This document shows, one piece after another, positions 37,601-46,408 of a stretch of DNA of 64,000 bases (its first letter is position 1; each line of letters begins with the position of its first letter). Location of the stretch: positions 496,001 through 560,000 of the forward strand of contig NZ_JABWGO010000004.1 of NCBI RefSeq assembly GCF_013363995.1. Direction: 5' to 3'. The notes under the pieces are model-generated. The model worked only from the letters and a program-made list of their open reading frames with translations, made no database searches and had not been told where the DNA came from. The stretch is from Nonomuraea rhodomycinica. Its GTDB lineage: Bacteria; Actinomycetota; Actinomycetes; Streptosporangiales; Streptosporangiaceae. The position numbers and the translations under genes were made by a program.

Positions 37601-37615
37601 TGTGGTCTGACCATA
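37601..37615. promoter_or_regulatory. GntR (FadR-type) operator 2
   Basis: TGTGGTCTGACCATA: same core, centre 16 bp from operator 1, so two dimers would sit about one and a half helical turns apart. 43 bases before the lutA start. Confidence 0.75.
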
Positions 37616-37657
37616 CCTCGGATCCGCGGCGGGATCGGGTCCATCGGAAGGAGAGCG

Positions 37658-38395
37658 GTGCGAGTCGCCCTGTTCATCACGTGCGTGAACGACACGCTCT
37701 TCCCCGGCACCGGCAAGGCCGTCGTGTCGCTCCTGCGCAGGCTGGGCTGCGAGGTCGACTTCCCCGCCGCCCAGACGTGCTGCGGCCAGATGCACGTCAA
37801 CACGGGCTATCGCGAGGAGGGCGTGCGCCTCGCCCGCCACTTCACCGAGGTGTTCGCCGGGTACGACGCCGTCGTCGCGCCGTCCGGCTCCTGCGCCGCG
37901 ATGGTGCGCGAGCAGTACCCCAAGCTCGTCAAGCCGGGCAGCAGGGGCGCGGCGGCCGTCGCCGCGGTCGCGCCCAAGGTCCACGAGCTGACCGAGTTCC
38001 TGCTCGACGTGCTGAAGGTCGAAGACGTCGGCGCGTACTTCCCGCACCGGGTGACCTACCACCCGACGTGCCACTCGCTGCGCGGCCTGCGCCTCGGCGA
38101 CCGCCCGGCGCGGCTGCTGCGCAACGTCCGGGGCCTCGACCTGGTCCCGTTGCCCGGGGCGGAGGAGTGCTGCGGGTTCGGCGGCACGTTCGCGGTCAAG
38201 AACCCGGCCGTCTCCTCGGCGATGGGCGCCGACAAGGTGCGCGGCGTCCTCGACACGGGCGCCGAGGTGCTCTGCGCGGCCGACAACTCCTGCCTCATGC
38301 ACATCGGCGGCATGCTGGGCCGCCAGCGGACCGGCGTCCGGGTCATGCACCTGGCCGAGATCCTCGCCTCCACCGAAGAGGTCAAAGCATCATGA
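37658..38395 (+). CDS. lutA: L-lactate oxidation complex subunit LutA
   Basis: 245-residue iron-sulfur oxidoreductase with two CCG domains (QTCCGQMHVNTGY and EECCGFGGTFAVK) characteristic of LutA/LldE. With LutB and LutC it oxidises L-lactate to pyruvate. GTG with GGAAGGAGA upstream. Stop and lutB start overlap as ATGA. Confidence 0.95.
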   Translation: MRVALFITCVNDTLFPGTGKAVVSLLRRLGCEVDFPAAQTCCGQMHVNTGYREEGVRLARHFTEVFAGYDAVVAPSGSCAAMVREQYPKLVKPGSRGAAAVAAVAPKVHELTEFLLDVLKVEDVGAYFPHRVTYHPTCHSLRGLRLGDRPARLLRNVRGLDLVPLPGAEECCGFGGTFAVKNPAVSSAMGADKVRGVLDTGAEVLCAADNSCLMHIGGMLGRQRTGVRVMHLAEILASTEEVKAS

Positions 38396-39777
38396 GCGCC
38401 ACCTTCCTCGGCATGCCAGGAAATTTCCCGAAGAACTCCGCGCGAGCCGTGCAGGACTCGCAGCTCCGCTACAACCTCCGCAAGGCCACGCACACCATCC
38501 GCGGCAAGCGCGCGAGCGTCGTCGGCGAGCTGCCCGACTGGCAGGAGCTGCGCGCGGCCGGCAAGGCGATCAAGGACGAGACCCTGCGCCACCTCGACCG
38601 CTACCTCGTGCAGCTGGAGGAGACCGTCACCGCGGCCGGCGGCCACGTCCACTGGGCCAGGGACGCCGCCGAGGCCAACCGCATCGTCGCCGGCCTGGTC
38701 AAGGCCACCGGCGAGCGCGAGGTGGTCAAGGTCAAGTCCATGGCCACCCAGGAGATCGGGCTCAACGAGGCGCTGGCCGCCGAGGGGATCACCGCGTACG
38801 AGACCGACCTCGCCGAGCTCATCGTCCAGCTCGGCGACGACTTCCCCAGCCACATCCTGGTCCCCGCCATCCACCGCAACCGCGCCGAGATCCGCGAGAT
38901 CTTCCTCGACCGGATGGACGACGCGCCGCCCGGCCTGACCGACGAGCCCGCCGCCCTGGCCGAGGCCGCCCGCGTGCACCTGCGTGAACGGTTCCTGCGC
39001 AGCAAGGTCGCCGTCTCGGGCGCCAACTTCATGGTCGCCGAGACCGGCACCCTCGTCGTGCTGGAGTCCGAGGGCAACGGCCGCATGTGCCTCACCCTGC
39101 CCGAGACGCTGATCAGCGTGGTCGGCATCGAGAAGGTGCTGCCCACCTGGCGCGACCTGGAGGTGTTCCTCCAGCTCCTGCCGCGCAGCTCCACCGGCGA
39201 GCGCATGAACCCGTACACGAGCACGTGGACCGGCTCCGCCGAGGGCCAGGACTTCCACCTCGTGCTCCTCGACAACGGCCGCACCGACGTCCTGGCCGAC
39301 GAGGTGGGCCGCCAGGCGCTGCGCTGCATCCGCTGCTCGGCCTGCCTCAACGTCTGCCCGGTCTACGAGCGGGCGGGCGGCCACGCGTACGGCTCGGTCT
39401 ACCCCGGCCCCATCGGCGCCATCCTCACCCCGCAGCTTCGCGGCATGGGCTCGGAGCTCGACGCGTCGCTGCCGTACGCCTCCAGCCTGTGCGGCGCCTG
39501 CTACGACGTGTGCCCGGTCGCCATCGACATCCCCGAGGTGCTCGTGGACCTGCGCGCCAAGGCCCCGCACGGAGCGGCCGAGCGGGCGGGCATGCGCGTG
39601 GCCGGCTGGGTGCTCAACGACCAGGCCCGGCTGGCGGCGGCGCAGCGGGCGGCCGGCCGGCTGCGCCGGCTGGTGCCGCGGCGGCTGCCGGGCCCCCTGT
39701 CGGCCTGGACCGACACCCGGGACCTGCCCGGCATCCCGGAGGAATCCTTCAGAGACTGGTGGGAGCGAGAAGGGTGA
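38392..39777 (+). CDS. lutB: L-lactate oxidation complex iron-sulfur subunit LutB
   Basis: 461-residue subunit with an N-terminal LUD domain and two [4Fe-4S] motifs, CIRCSACLNVCPVY and CGACYDVCPVAI, at about residues 310-385. Full family length. Overlaps lutA (ATGA) and lutC (GTGA), so the three subunits are made together. Confidence 0.95.
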   Translation: MSATFLGMPGNFPKNSARAVQDSQLRYNLRKATHTIRGKRASVVGELPDWQELRAAGKAIKDETLRHLDRYLVQLEETVTAAGGHVHWARDAAEANRIVAGLVKATGEREVVKVKSMATQEIGLNEALAAEGITAYETDLAELIVQLGDDFPSHILVPAIHRNRAEIREIFLDRMDDAPPGLTDEPAALAEAARVHLRERFLRSKVAVSGANFMVAETGTLVVLESEGNGRMCLTLPETLISVVGIEKVLPTWRDLEVFLQLLPRSSTGERMNPYTSTWTGSAEGQDFHLVLLDNGRTDVLADEVGRQALRCIRCSACLNVCPVYERAGGHAYGSVYPGPIGAILTPQLRGMGSELDASLPYASSLCGACYDVCPVAIDIPEVLVDLRAKAPHGAAERAGMRVAGWVLNDQARLAAAQRAAGRLRRLVPRRLPGPLSAWTDTRDLPGIPEESFRDWWEREG

Positions 39778-40364
39778 GCAGGAGCGCGCGCGAGGACATC
39801 CTCGCCCGGATCAGGCGGGCCGTGGACGGCGCCCCGGAGGTGGAGATCCCCCGGCGCTACCGCGTGACGGCCGAGGCGGACGACCTGGTGGGGCTGTTCG
39901 CCGAGCGGGTCGGCGACTACCGCGCCATCGTCCACGTCGTCCCGGAGGCCGAGGTCCCGGCGCGGATCGCCGCGATCGTCGGGGGGCGGCGCATGGTCGT
40001 CCCGGACGGGCTCCCCGCCGGGTGGACGCCCCCGGACGCGCCAGGCGCGGGCCCGGCCGACCCGTACACCGCGGACGGCGTCGTCACCGGATGCGCCGTC
40101 GCGATCGCCGAGACCGGCACGATCGTCCTGGACACGGGGCCCGGTCAGGGCAGCCGGGCCCAGACGCTGGTGCCCGACTACCACCTGTGCGTGGTGCGGG
40201 CGGACCAGATCGTGGCCGGGGTGCCCGAGGCGGTGTCCCGGCTGGACCCGGCCCGCCCGCTCACCTGGATCAGCGGGCCCTCCGCGACGAGCGACATCGA
40301 GCTCAACCGCGTGGAGGGCGTCCACGGCCCCAGGACGCTGGAGGTCCTGATCGCCACCCCGTGA
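39774..40364 (+). CDS. lutC: L-lactate oxidation complex subunit LutC
   Basis: 196-residue LUD-domain protein (TGCAVAIAETGTIVLDTGPGQGSRAQTLVPDYHLCVV is the family core). GTG start overlapping the lutB stop. Last gene of the lut operon; no lactate permease follows. Confidence 0.93.
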   Translation: MSRSAREDILARIRRAVDGAPEVEIPRRYRVTAEADDLVGLFAERVGDYRAIVHVVPEAEVPARIAAIVGGRRMVVPDGLPAGWTPPDAPGAGPADPYTADGVVTGCAVAIAETGTIVLDTGPGQGSRAQTLVPDYHLCVVRADQIVAGVPEAVSRLDPARPLTWISGPSATSDIELNRVEGVHGPRTLEVLIATP

Positions 40365-40385
40365 GCAGGGGCGCGACCAGGAGCG

Positions 40386-40433
40386 GATGACGGCCGCCGG
40401 TGATGACGGCCGCTAGTAGCGGATGACGGCCGC
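40386..40433. repeat. Three 12-bp direct repeats straddling a stop codon
   Basis: GATGACGGCCGC at 40386, 40402 and 40422. The rightmost copy is the coding end of the Vms1-like gene and the next copy begins 11 bases beyond and reaches its TAG; the outer copy lies in the 48-base gap to lutC. Confidence 0.85.
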
Positions 40434-41429
40434 GACCTCCGACACCTTGTCGGTGAACCACAGCTCCGCGTCCGTCATCGCCGCGGCCCTGGCCAGCGCC
40501 GAGTCGGCGCGCTCGCGCACCGGCTCCTCGACGCCCCACAGGCGCAGCTCGCCCGCGTCGGTGGAGACCTGCGTGCCTCCCTCGCCGATCCACACCTCAT
40601 CGGGCAGCTCGCCCGGTGACAGCACGGCGTGCACGCGCCCCTCGCGCAGCGCCTGGAAGACCTGGGCCTTTCCCGTCGGCCCGGACGCCTCGCGGTGCCG
40701 GTCGAGCAGCTCGGCGCGCCGTTCCTCCAGCCACGCGTCGAGCGCCTCCTCCACGTCGCGCTCGAACGTCCCGTGATCGGAACGGCTGCCGTGCTCGACC
40801 ATGACGACCCGGTCCGACGTCTTCGTGCCGAGGTGGTCGGTGAGCATCGCCCGCGACCTCGGTTCGCCGGCCACGAGGACGAGCTCCGCGCCGATCCGGC
40901 GCACCTGCTCGTCCACCTCCCTCGCCACGGCCGCGGCGTTCTTCTCCCAGGTGTCCTCCACCGCGCTCTCGTAGCGCCGCTGCGACCAGCCGCCCTGCGC
41001 GGTCTTCTGCAGCGGCCAGTCCTGCGCCTCCACGACCGCCGTGCGCGGCGAGCCGCCGCCGAACACCGTGACCTCGGCGCCCGCGTGGTCCACGATGACC
41101 CGCAGGTGCGGCACGTTCTCGCCCCGCGCCATGAGCAGCGGCGTCACGCGCGGCAGCGGCGACCAGACCGCGAGCTCGCTCGGCGGCGGCTCGGCCAGCG
41201 GCTCGGCGAGGACGACGTCGCCGTGCGTGGCGAACACCGCCTCTCCCGCCCCCGGCCGCCGCGCGTAGCTCTCCAGGACCTTGACCGTGTCCGGGTCCGC
41301 CGCCGTGCCGAGCCGGTCGCGTACGGCGTGCCAGCGGGACTCACGGTCCCGCTCGGTCAGCGCGCCCGTGTAGACCGACGCGTACGGCCCCCGGCGCTCG
41401 TACAGCGGCCGGATGAAGTCGAGCCGCAC
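40413..41429 (-). CDS. Vms1/Rv2629-type (baeRF family) release-factor-like protein
   Basis: 338-residue member of the bacterial/archaeal eRF1-domain family. The diagnostic GGWSQRRYESAVEDTWEKNA (near residue 150) corresponds to the glutamine loop of Vms1/ANKZF1 peptidyl-tRNA hydrolases; eRF1 domain 3-like sequence follows. Mycobacterial Rv2629 is the closest known type. Possible roles are peptide release on stalled ribosomes or stress; not proven in bacteria. The end of the gene is part of a short repeat. Confidence 0.8.
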   Translation of the reverse strand: MRLDFIRPLYERRGPYASVYTGALTERDRESRWHAVRDRLGTAADPDTVKVLESYARRPGAGEAVFATHGDVVLAEPLAEPPPSELAVWSPLPRVTPLLMARGENVPHLRVIVDHAGAEVTVFGGGSPRTAVVEAQDWPLQKTAQGGWSQRRYESAVEDTWEKNAAAVAREVDEQVRRIGAELVLVAGEPRSRAMLTDHLGTKTSDRVVMVEHGSRSDHGTFERDVEEALDAWLEERRAELLDRHREASGPTGKAQVFQALREGRVHAVLSPGELPDEVWIGEGGTQVSTDAGELRLWGVEEPVRERADSALARAAAMTDAELWFTDKVSEVAAVIRY

Positions 41430-41432
41430 GGT

Positions 41433-41840
41433 TCACCACCTCCGCCTCTCCTTGCCCAGCCCCAGCGCGTCGGCCACCTGGGCGACGTTGTCGAACCCGC
41501 GGTCCGGCAGCGAGCGCACCATCTCGACGACGTGGTCGGGCGCGTGCGCGTCCTCGGCGTGCCGCACCAGCTCGCCCTTGGAGGAGGGGAAGTGGGTGTC
41601 GCTGAGCCATCGGGCCAGGTCGCTGCGGGCCTCCACGCCCTCCTGGCTGATGCCCTCGGGGGTGCCGGGCTCGTGTCCGGGCGCGTATCGCGCGTGCTCC
41701 TCCTCACCGGGGGCGGGTGTGGGTTCGGGCTCCTTCCACTCCTCCGCGTGGGTCGGGCCGCCGCCGCGTACCATCCCCTCGGTCTCGTGCTTCTGCTGCT
41801 CGTCGACGCGACGGGTGTGCTTGGCGCTTCCTCGATCCAT
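41433..41840 (-). CDS. DUF2795-domain small protein
   Basis: 135-residue hydrophilic protein. The C-terminal 65 residues (ARWLSDTHFPSSKGELVRHAEDAHAPDHVVEMVRSLPDRGFDNVAQVADALG) form the DUF2795 helical domain; the first 60 are Glu/Pro/Gly-rich and disordered. Function unknown. ATG with GAGGAG eight bases upstream; three bases from the Vms1-like start, so probably one operon. Confidence 0.78.
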   Translation of the reverse strand: MDRGSAKHTRRVDEQQKHETEGMVRGGGPTHAEEWKEPEPTPAPGEEEHARYAPGHEPGTPEGISQEGVEARSDLARWLSDTHFPSSKGELVRHAEDAHAPDHVVEMVRSLPDRGFDNVAQVADALGLGKERRRW

Positions 41841-41914
41841 GGTTCTCACTCCTCTCCCTGGCGCCCCTACCCCCGCTTTCATGGGCAAACATCGCGAACG
41901 ACATCGCGGATGTG

Positions 41915-41920
41915 TACGCT
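41915..41920 (+). promoter_or_regulatory. Putative -10 box of a leaderless GNAT transcript
   Basis: TACGCT seven bases before GTG 41928. Confidence 0.35.
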
Positions 41921-41927
41921 GCCGGTC

Positions 41928-43025
41928 GTGTTCGATGCCGACGTGAAGGTCGTCACACCCCGGCTCACGCTGCGCCCCTTCGGCCCGGCCGACGCCGCGC
42001 GCGTCAGGTCGATCGTGGAGTCCGGAGCCCGGTTCCTGCCGCCGGGAGCGCCGGCGCACGTCGCCGGCGTCCCCCGCTGGCTGGAGACCGGCGTGCACGA
42101 GCTGCGGGACTCCGGCCAGGGCGTCCACCTCGCGATGACCGACGCCGAGGGGCGCATCGTGGGCGCCATCGGCCTGTTCAAGACCTCCTGGGGCGCGGGC
42201 ACCACCGAGATCGGCTACGGCGTCCACCCGCTGCACCGCAACCGCGGCTTCGCCACCGAGGCCGTACGCGGGCTGACCGAGTGGGTGTTCGCGACCACCG
42301 ACCTGCGCCGCGTGGACCTCACGGCCAACCTCGACAACCTCGCCTCGCTGCGCGTCGCCCAGAAGGCCGGCTTCACCTGGGAGGGCGTGCTGCGCGAGGC
42401 CAGCCTGGAGGACGACGGCCCGCACGACCTCGTCGTCTTCGGCCTGCTCCGCGAGGACGACCGCGCCCCCGCCGAGATCATGCCCGCCGCCGAGCTGCGC
42501 ACCGAACGCCTGCTGCTGCGCCCCCTGTCGGAGGAGGACGTGCCCGGGCTGACCGCCACCGGCGCCGACACCCTCACCCAGGCCATGACCGGCGTGCCCC
42601 GCGGGTACACCGAGGCCGACGCCCGGGCCTTCGTCGCCCTCACGGAGCGCAGGCGCATCAGGGGGGAGGGCGTCGCCTGGGCCGCCGCCGAGGCGGACGG
42701 CGGCCGGTTCGCCGTGAGCGTGGACCTGCGGGACCTCGACTGGCGCAACGGCTCGGCCGAGGTCGGCTACATGACCGCGCCGTGGGCGCGCGGCAACGGG
42801 TACGCGGGGGAGGCGGTGCTCGGCATCGCCCGGTGGCTGTTCGAGGCGCAGGGCTTCCAGCGGCTCGTGCTCCGCGCGGCCCTCTCCAACCCCGCCTCGC
42901 TGAGAGTGGCCGAGAAGGCGGGCTTCGTGCGCGAGGGCGTCGCCCGCGCGGTGCTGCGCGGGGAGGACCTCGTCGTCCACAGCCTGGTCCCGTCCGACCT
43001 GCCCCGGCCTCCCGGTCGCGGCTGA
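41928..43025 (+). CDS. Tandem-GNAT (RimJ/RimL-like) acetyltransferase
   Basis: 365-residue protein with two consecutive GNAT domains. Each has the acetyl-CoA loop region and a C-terminal 'NxxSLRVAxKAGF' element: EIGYGVHPLHRNRGFATEAV and NLASLRVAQKAGFTWEGV in the first, EVGYMTAPWARGNGYAGEAV and NPASLRVAEKAGFVREGV in the second. Related to ribosomal-protein N-acetyltransferases; substrate unknown. GTG 41928 fits a leaderless start; ATG 41910 is the alternative. Confidence 0.88.
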   Translation: MFDADVKVVTPRLTLRPFGPADAARVRSIVESGARFLPPGAPAHVAGVPRWLETGVHELRDSGQGVHLAMTDAEGRIVGAIGLFKTSWGAGTTEIGYGVHPLHRNRGFATEAVRGLTEWVFATTDLRRVDLTANLDNLASLRVAQKAGFTWEGVLREASLEDDGPHDLVVFGLLREDDRAPAEIMPAAELRTERLLLRPLSEEDVPGLTATGADTLTQAMTGVPRGYTEADARAFVALTERRRIRGEGVAWAAAEADGGRFAVSVDLRDLDWRNGSAEVGYMTAPWARGNGYAGEAVLGIARWLFEAQGFQRLVLRAALSNPASLRVAEKAGFVREGVARAVLRGEDLVVHSLVPSDLPRPPGRG

Positions 43026-43082
43026 CCCCTGGTGAATCGGCCGGGAAGCCGTCACCCTTGGTGGTGAGGACGGTGAGGCGGC

Positions 43083-44258
43083 ATGATCACGGTGGTCGGG
43101 TGGGACGGATCGGAGCTGTCGGCCAAGGCCGCCGACCGCCTCGACGCGGCGGCGCTGATCGTGGGCCCTCCGTCCCTGGCCGGCCGGCTTGGGCCGGCCG
43201 CGCCGCTCGTGCCCGACGACGCGCTCCTGGAGACCCTCGACCGGCACATCGGCGAGGGCGGGGGCCCGGCCGTCGTCGTCACCGAGGGCGACCCCGGCTT
43301 CTTCGGCGTCGTCCGCGCCCTGCGGCGCCACGGCCTGGAGCCGGAGGTGCTGCCCGCGACCTCGCTCGTCACCCGCGCCTTCGCCTGCGCCGGCCTCAAC
43401 TGGGAGGACGCCCTCGTCGTCGCCCCGGCCGGACCGCGCCAGCTCGACCGGGTCGTCAACGCCTGCCGCGCCCACCCCAAGGTGGCCGTCCTCGTCACCC
43501 CCGGCGTCGGCCCCGGCGAGATCGCCCGCGAGCTGGCCCCCACCACGCCGCGCGCCCTGCTGGTCTGCGAGGACCTCGGCGGCCCCGACCAGCGCGTCAC
43601 CCACAGCCGCATGGGCGAGGCCACCACCCGTCCGTGGAAGGACCCCGAGGTGGTGCTGGTCATCGACCCGCTGCACCGGGCCGGGCCGCCCGGCTGGGTG
43701 GCGGGCGCGCAGCCCGGCCCGGCCGAGTGGGCGCTGCCGCTCGGCGGCCCGCTCCCGCCGGAGGTCAAGGCGTACATCCTGGCCAAGCTGGGACCCCGGC
43801 TCGGCGACCTGGTGTGGGACGTCGGCGCCGGCTCCGGCGAGATCGCGGTCGAGTGCGCCCGGCTCGGCGCGGCCGTCATGGCCGTCGAGCGCGACGAGGA
43901 GTCCTGCGCCCGGCTGCGCTCCACCGTGCTGGCCCACGGCGTCAAGGTCGCGCTCACCCGCGGCCAGGCGCCTCCCGCGCTGGAGCCGCTGCCCGACCCC
44001 GACGCCGTGTTCGTCGGAGGGGGCGGCATCGACGTGATCGTCGCCTGCGCCGCGCGCCGCCCCCGCTCGCTCGTGTGCGCCGTCAGGACCCTGGAACGCG
44101 TGCCCGCCGTCCTCGACCGGCTGCGCGAGCACGGCTACCGCGCCGAGGGCACGCAGATCCTGGCCTCCAGGTTCACCGTCCAGCCCGACGGCTCCCACGG
44201 TCTGGCCGCCACCGACCCGGTCTTCGTCGTCCACGCGGTGCCCGCGCACCCCGCGTGA
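43083..44258 (+). CDS. cobL: Precorrin-6Y C5,15-methyltransferase (decarboxylating)
   Basis: 391-residue CbiE-CbiT fusion that methylates C5 and C15 and removes the acetate side-chain carboxyl of precorrin-6Y (or its cobalt form). The N-terminal tetrapyrrole methylase half (1-200) starts MITVVGWDGSELS; the C-terminal CbiT half has the SAM motif WDVGAGSGEIAVECAR and AVFVGGGG. GAGG lies upstream of the ATG. First gene of the 43-47.6 kb B12 cluster. Confidence 0.93.
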   Translation: MITVVGWDGSELSAKAADRLDAAALIVGPPSLAGRLGPAAPLVPDDALLETLDRHIGEGGGPAVVVTEGDPGFFGVVRALRRHGLEPEVLPATSLVTRAFACAGLNWEDALVVAPAGPRQLDRVVNACRAHPKVAVLVTPGVGPGEIARELAPTTPRALLVCEDLGGPDQRVTHSRMGEATTRPWKDPEVVLVIDPLHRAGPPGWVAGAQPGPAEWALPLGGPLPPEVKAYILAKLGPRLGDLVWDVGAGSGEIAVECARLGAAVMAVERDEESCARLRSTVLAHGVKVALTRGQAPPALEPLPDPDAVFVGGGGIDVIVACAARRPRSLVCAVRTLERVPAVLDRLREHGYRAEGTQILASRFTVQPDGSHGLAATDPVFVVHAVPAHPA

Positions 44259-44324
44259 CCTGTCGCTCACGGGCGCGCATCGGTTATCCTCGCGTGTCTT
44301 TGTCTACCTCCGGAGAATCCCTCG

Positions 44325-45167
44325 ATGAAGCCGCCGCTCCTGCTGATCGGGCAGGGCTCGAACGATGACGCCGACTCAGCGGAGTTCGGCAGGTTCGTCC
44401 ACCGGCTCCGCTGCCGGCTGGACCAGCGTGCCGCCGACGTCTCCGGCGGTTACCTGGAGCGGGCCACGCCGCGGTTGAGCGAGTCCGTCGCCTCCCTGGT
44501 CGCCCGCGGACACCACCGCCTGGTCGCGCTGCCGCTGAGCCTCAGCCGCGTGGGCGAGGAATGGCCCGCCGCGCTGGAGGCCGAGGCGCGCCGCCACCCC
44601 ACGCTGATGTACGACTACGGCCGTCCCCTCGGCCCCGACCCCCGCGTGCTCGCGCTGCTGGCCGAGCGGCTCAAGGACGCCGCCACCGAGATGCCGCGGC
44701 TGCGGCCCCTGGAGGCCGTGGGCGGCAGGTACCGCCAGCTGCGCGCCGTCGACACGCCCCCCGACTACCAGCCCGGCCACGTCGAGCCGGGTGAGACCGC
44801 GGTCGTGCTGGTCGGCGAGGGCTCGACCGACCCGGCCGCCAACGCCGAGGTCCACCGTGTGTCCCGGCTGTTCTGGGAGACCCACGCCTACGACTTCATG
44901 ACCGTCGAGACCGCGTTCGTCTCCGTCACGCCGCCCGGGGTGCCGGGCGGCCTGGAGCGCTGCCGCCGCCTCGGCGCCAAGCGGGTCATCGTGGTGCCCT
45001 ACCTGCTGTTCGCGGGCGGGGTGCTGGAGCGGGTCTGGGCGCAGGCGCTCGCCTACGGCGCCGGCCACCCCGACCTCGACATCCGCTGCGCCGAGGTGAT
45101 CGGCGACTGCGACACCCTGGCCGACGTGGTCATCGACCGTTACGAGGAAGCACTCCAACTCGCCTGA
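44325..45167 (+). CDS. CbiX/SirB-type sirohydrochlorin chelatase-like protein with altered active site
   Basis: 280-residue duplicated chelatase fold (domain 1: 1-140; domain 2: 155-280, starting VVLVGEGSTDPAANAEV). The family inserts Co2+ or Fe2+ into sirohydrochlorin using His of the N-terminal GHGS and His of AGHxK. Here the first is Gln10 (IGQGSN) and the second region reads RVGEEW (75-80), so both canonical metal ligands are missing, with Glu78/79 as possible substitutes. Position between cobL and cobT still argues for a role in cobalamin synthesis. Confidence 0.82.
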   Translation: MKPPLLLIGQGSNDDADSAEFGRFVHRLRCRLDQRAADVSGGYLERATPRLSESVASLVARGHHRLVALPLSLSRVGEEWPAALEAEARRHPTLMYDYGRPLGPDPRVLALLAERLKDAATEMPRLRPLEAVGGRYRQLRAVDTPPDYQPGHVEPGETAVVLVGEGSTDPAANAEVHRVSRLFWETHAYDFMTVETAFVSVTPPGVPGGLERCRRLGAKRVIVVPYLLFAGGVLERVWAQALAYGAGHPDLDIRCAEVIGDCDTLADVVIDRYEEALQLA

Positions 45168-45203
45168 TCCCCCCGATCCCCTGATCCCCCACGGAGGTTC
45201 GCC

Positions 45204-46274
45204 GTGCTCGCAGAGACGCTCGCCGCGATCCGTCCCGCCGATCCACGGGCGCTCGCCGAGGCCCGCGCCCATCAGGACCGGCTCACCAAGCCCAAGGGCT
45301 CGCTCGGGGCGCTGGAGGAGGTCGCCGTACGCCTCGCCGGGGCGGCCGGCGTCTGCCCGCCGCCCATGCCCGAGCCGGCGGTCCTGGCCATCTTCGCGGC
45401 CGACCACGGCGTCCACGCCAGCGGCGTCACGCCGTGGCCGCAGGAGGTGACAGTCCAGATGGTCGCCAACTTCCTGTCCGGCGGCGGCGTGGCCAACGCC
45501 TTCGCCGCCCAGGCGGGCGTCTCGGTGACCGTGGTGGACGTCGGCGTCGCGGCCGACCTGCCCGACGCGCCCGCGCTGGTCAAGCGGAAGATCGCGTACG
45601 GCACCGCCGACCTGTCCAAGGGCCCGGCGATGACCGTCGACCAGGCGGCGCGCGCCATCGAGGCGGGCATCGAGGTGGCCCGCGACCTGGTCGCCCAGGG
45701 CGCCCGCTGCCTGATCACCGGCGACATGGGCATCGCCAACACCACGGCCTCGGCCGCGCTCGTCGCCGCCTTCACCGGGGCCGACCCCGCCGAGGTCACG
45801 GGGCGCGGCACCGGCGTGGACGACGCCACGTACGAGCGGAAGGTCGGCGTCGTCCGTGAGGCCCTGCGCGTCAACGGCGTCACCCGGGCCGGCTCCGAGG
45901 CGAGCGACGCGCTGCGCGTGCTCGCCGCCGTCGGCGGCTTCGAGCACGCGGCGATCGCCGGCTACATCCTCGGCGGCGCCGCAGCCCGCGTGCCGGTGAT
46001 CCTCGACGGCGTCATCGCCGGCGCCGCCGCCCTCGCCGCCGCGGCCCTCGACCCGGCCGCCGTCGACCACTGCCTGGCCGGCCACCGCTCGGCCGAACCC
46101 GGGCACACCGTCGCGCTGACCGCCCTCGGGCTGCACCCCCTCGTCGACCTGGAGCTCCGGCTCGGCGAGGGGACCGGCGGCCTGCTCGCCCACCCCCTCG
46201 TCTGCGCGGCCGTCCGCGTCATGCACGAGGTGGCCACGTTCGACTCGGCGGGAGTGACCGAGAAACCCGTGTGA
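45204..46274 (+). CDS. cobT: Nicotinate-nucleotide-dimethylbenzimidazole phosphoribosyltransferase
   Basis: 356-residue CobT, which activates the lower-ligand base to alpha-ribazole phosphate. Family motifs: LTKPKGSLGALEEVA, FAADHGVHASGVTPWPQEVT, GDMGIANTTASAA and the C-terminal SAEPGHTVALTALGL with catalytic Glu expected in LRLGEGTGG. GTG start with GGAGG six bases upstream. Full length. Confidence 0.95.
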   Translation: MLAETLAAIRPADPRALAEARAHQDRLTKPKGSLGALEEVAVRLAGAAGVCPPPMPEPAVLAIFAADHGVHASGVTPWPQEVTVQMVANFLSGGGVANAFAAQAGVSVTVVDVGVAADLPDAPALVKRKIAYGTADLSKGPAMTVDQAARAIEAGIEVARDLVAQGARCLITGDMGIANTTASAALVAAFTGADPAEVTGRGTGVDDATYERKVGVVREALRVNGVTRAGSEASDALRVLAAVGGFEHAAIAGYILGGAAARVPVILDGVIAGAAALAAAALDPAAVDHCLAGHRSAEPGHTVALTALGLHPLVDLELRLGEGTGGLLAHPLVCAAVRVMHEVATFDSAGVTEKPV

Positions 46275-46408
46275 CAGGTGACGTCGTGTGATGGCGGCTG
46301 ATGACACGGGTTGACGCGGGTTGACACAGCCGAAACACCGGGCGGGCCCGGACCCGGTAGGTTTACCTCCTGACACAGCCCAACCTTCGCGAACGGGAGA
46401 ATCCCACC

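Noticed and set aside
41433-44270. A 945-codon minus-strand frame through the GNAT and cobL genes
   Set aside because: Only its last 135 codons (DUF2795 protein, with its own ATG and ribosome-binding site) look like protein; the rest is antisense to well-supported genes.
43026-46408. Cobalamin riboswitch in front of cobL, cbiX-like, cobT or cobA
   Set aside because: Gaps are 37-134 bases and none contains the conserved B12-box sequence; the TTGACA-like repeats before cobA (46310-46330) do not pair with a -10 at normal distance.
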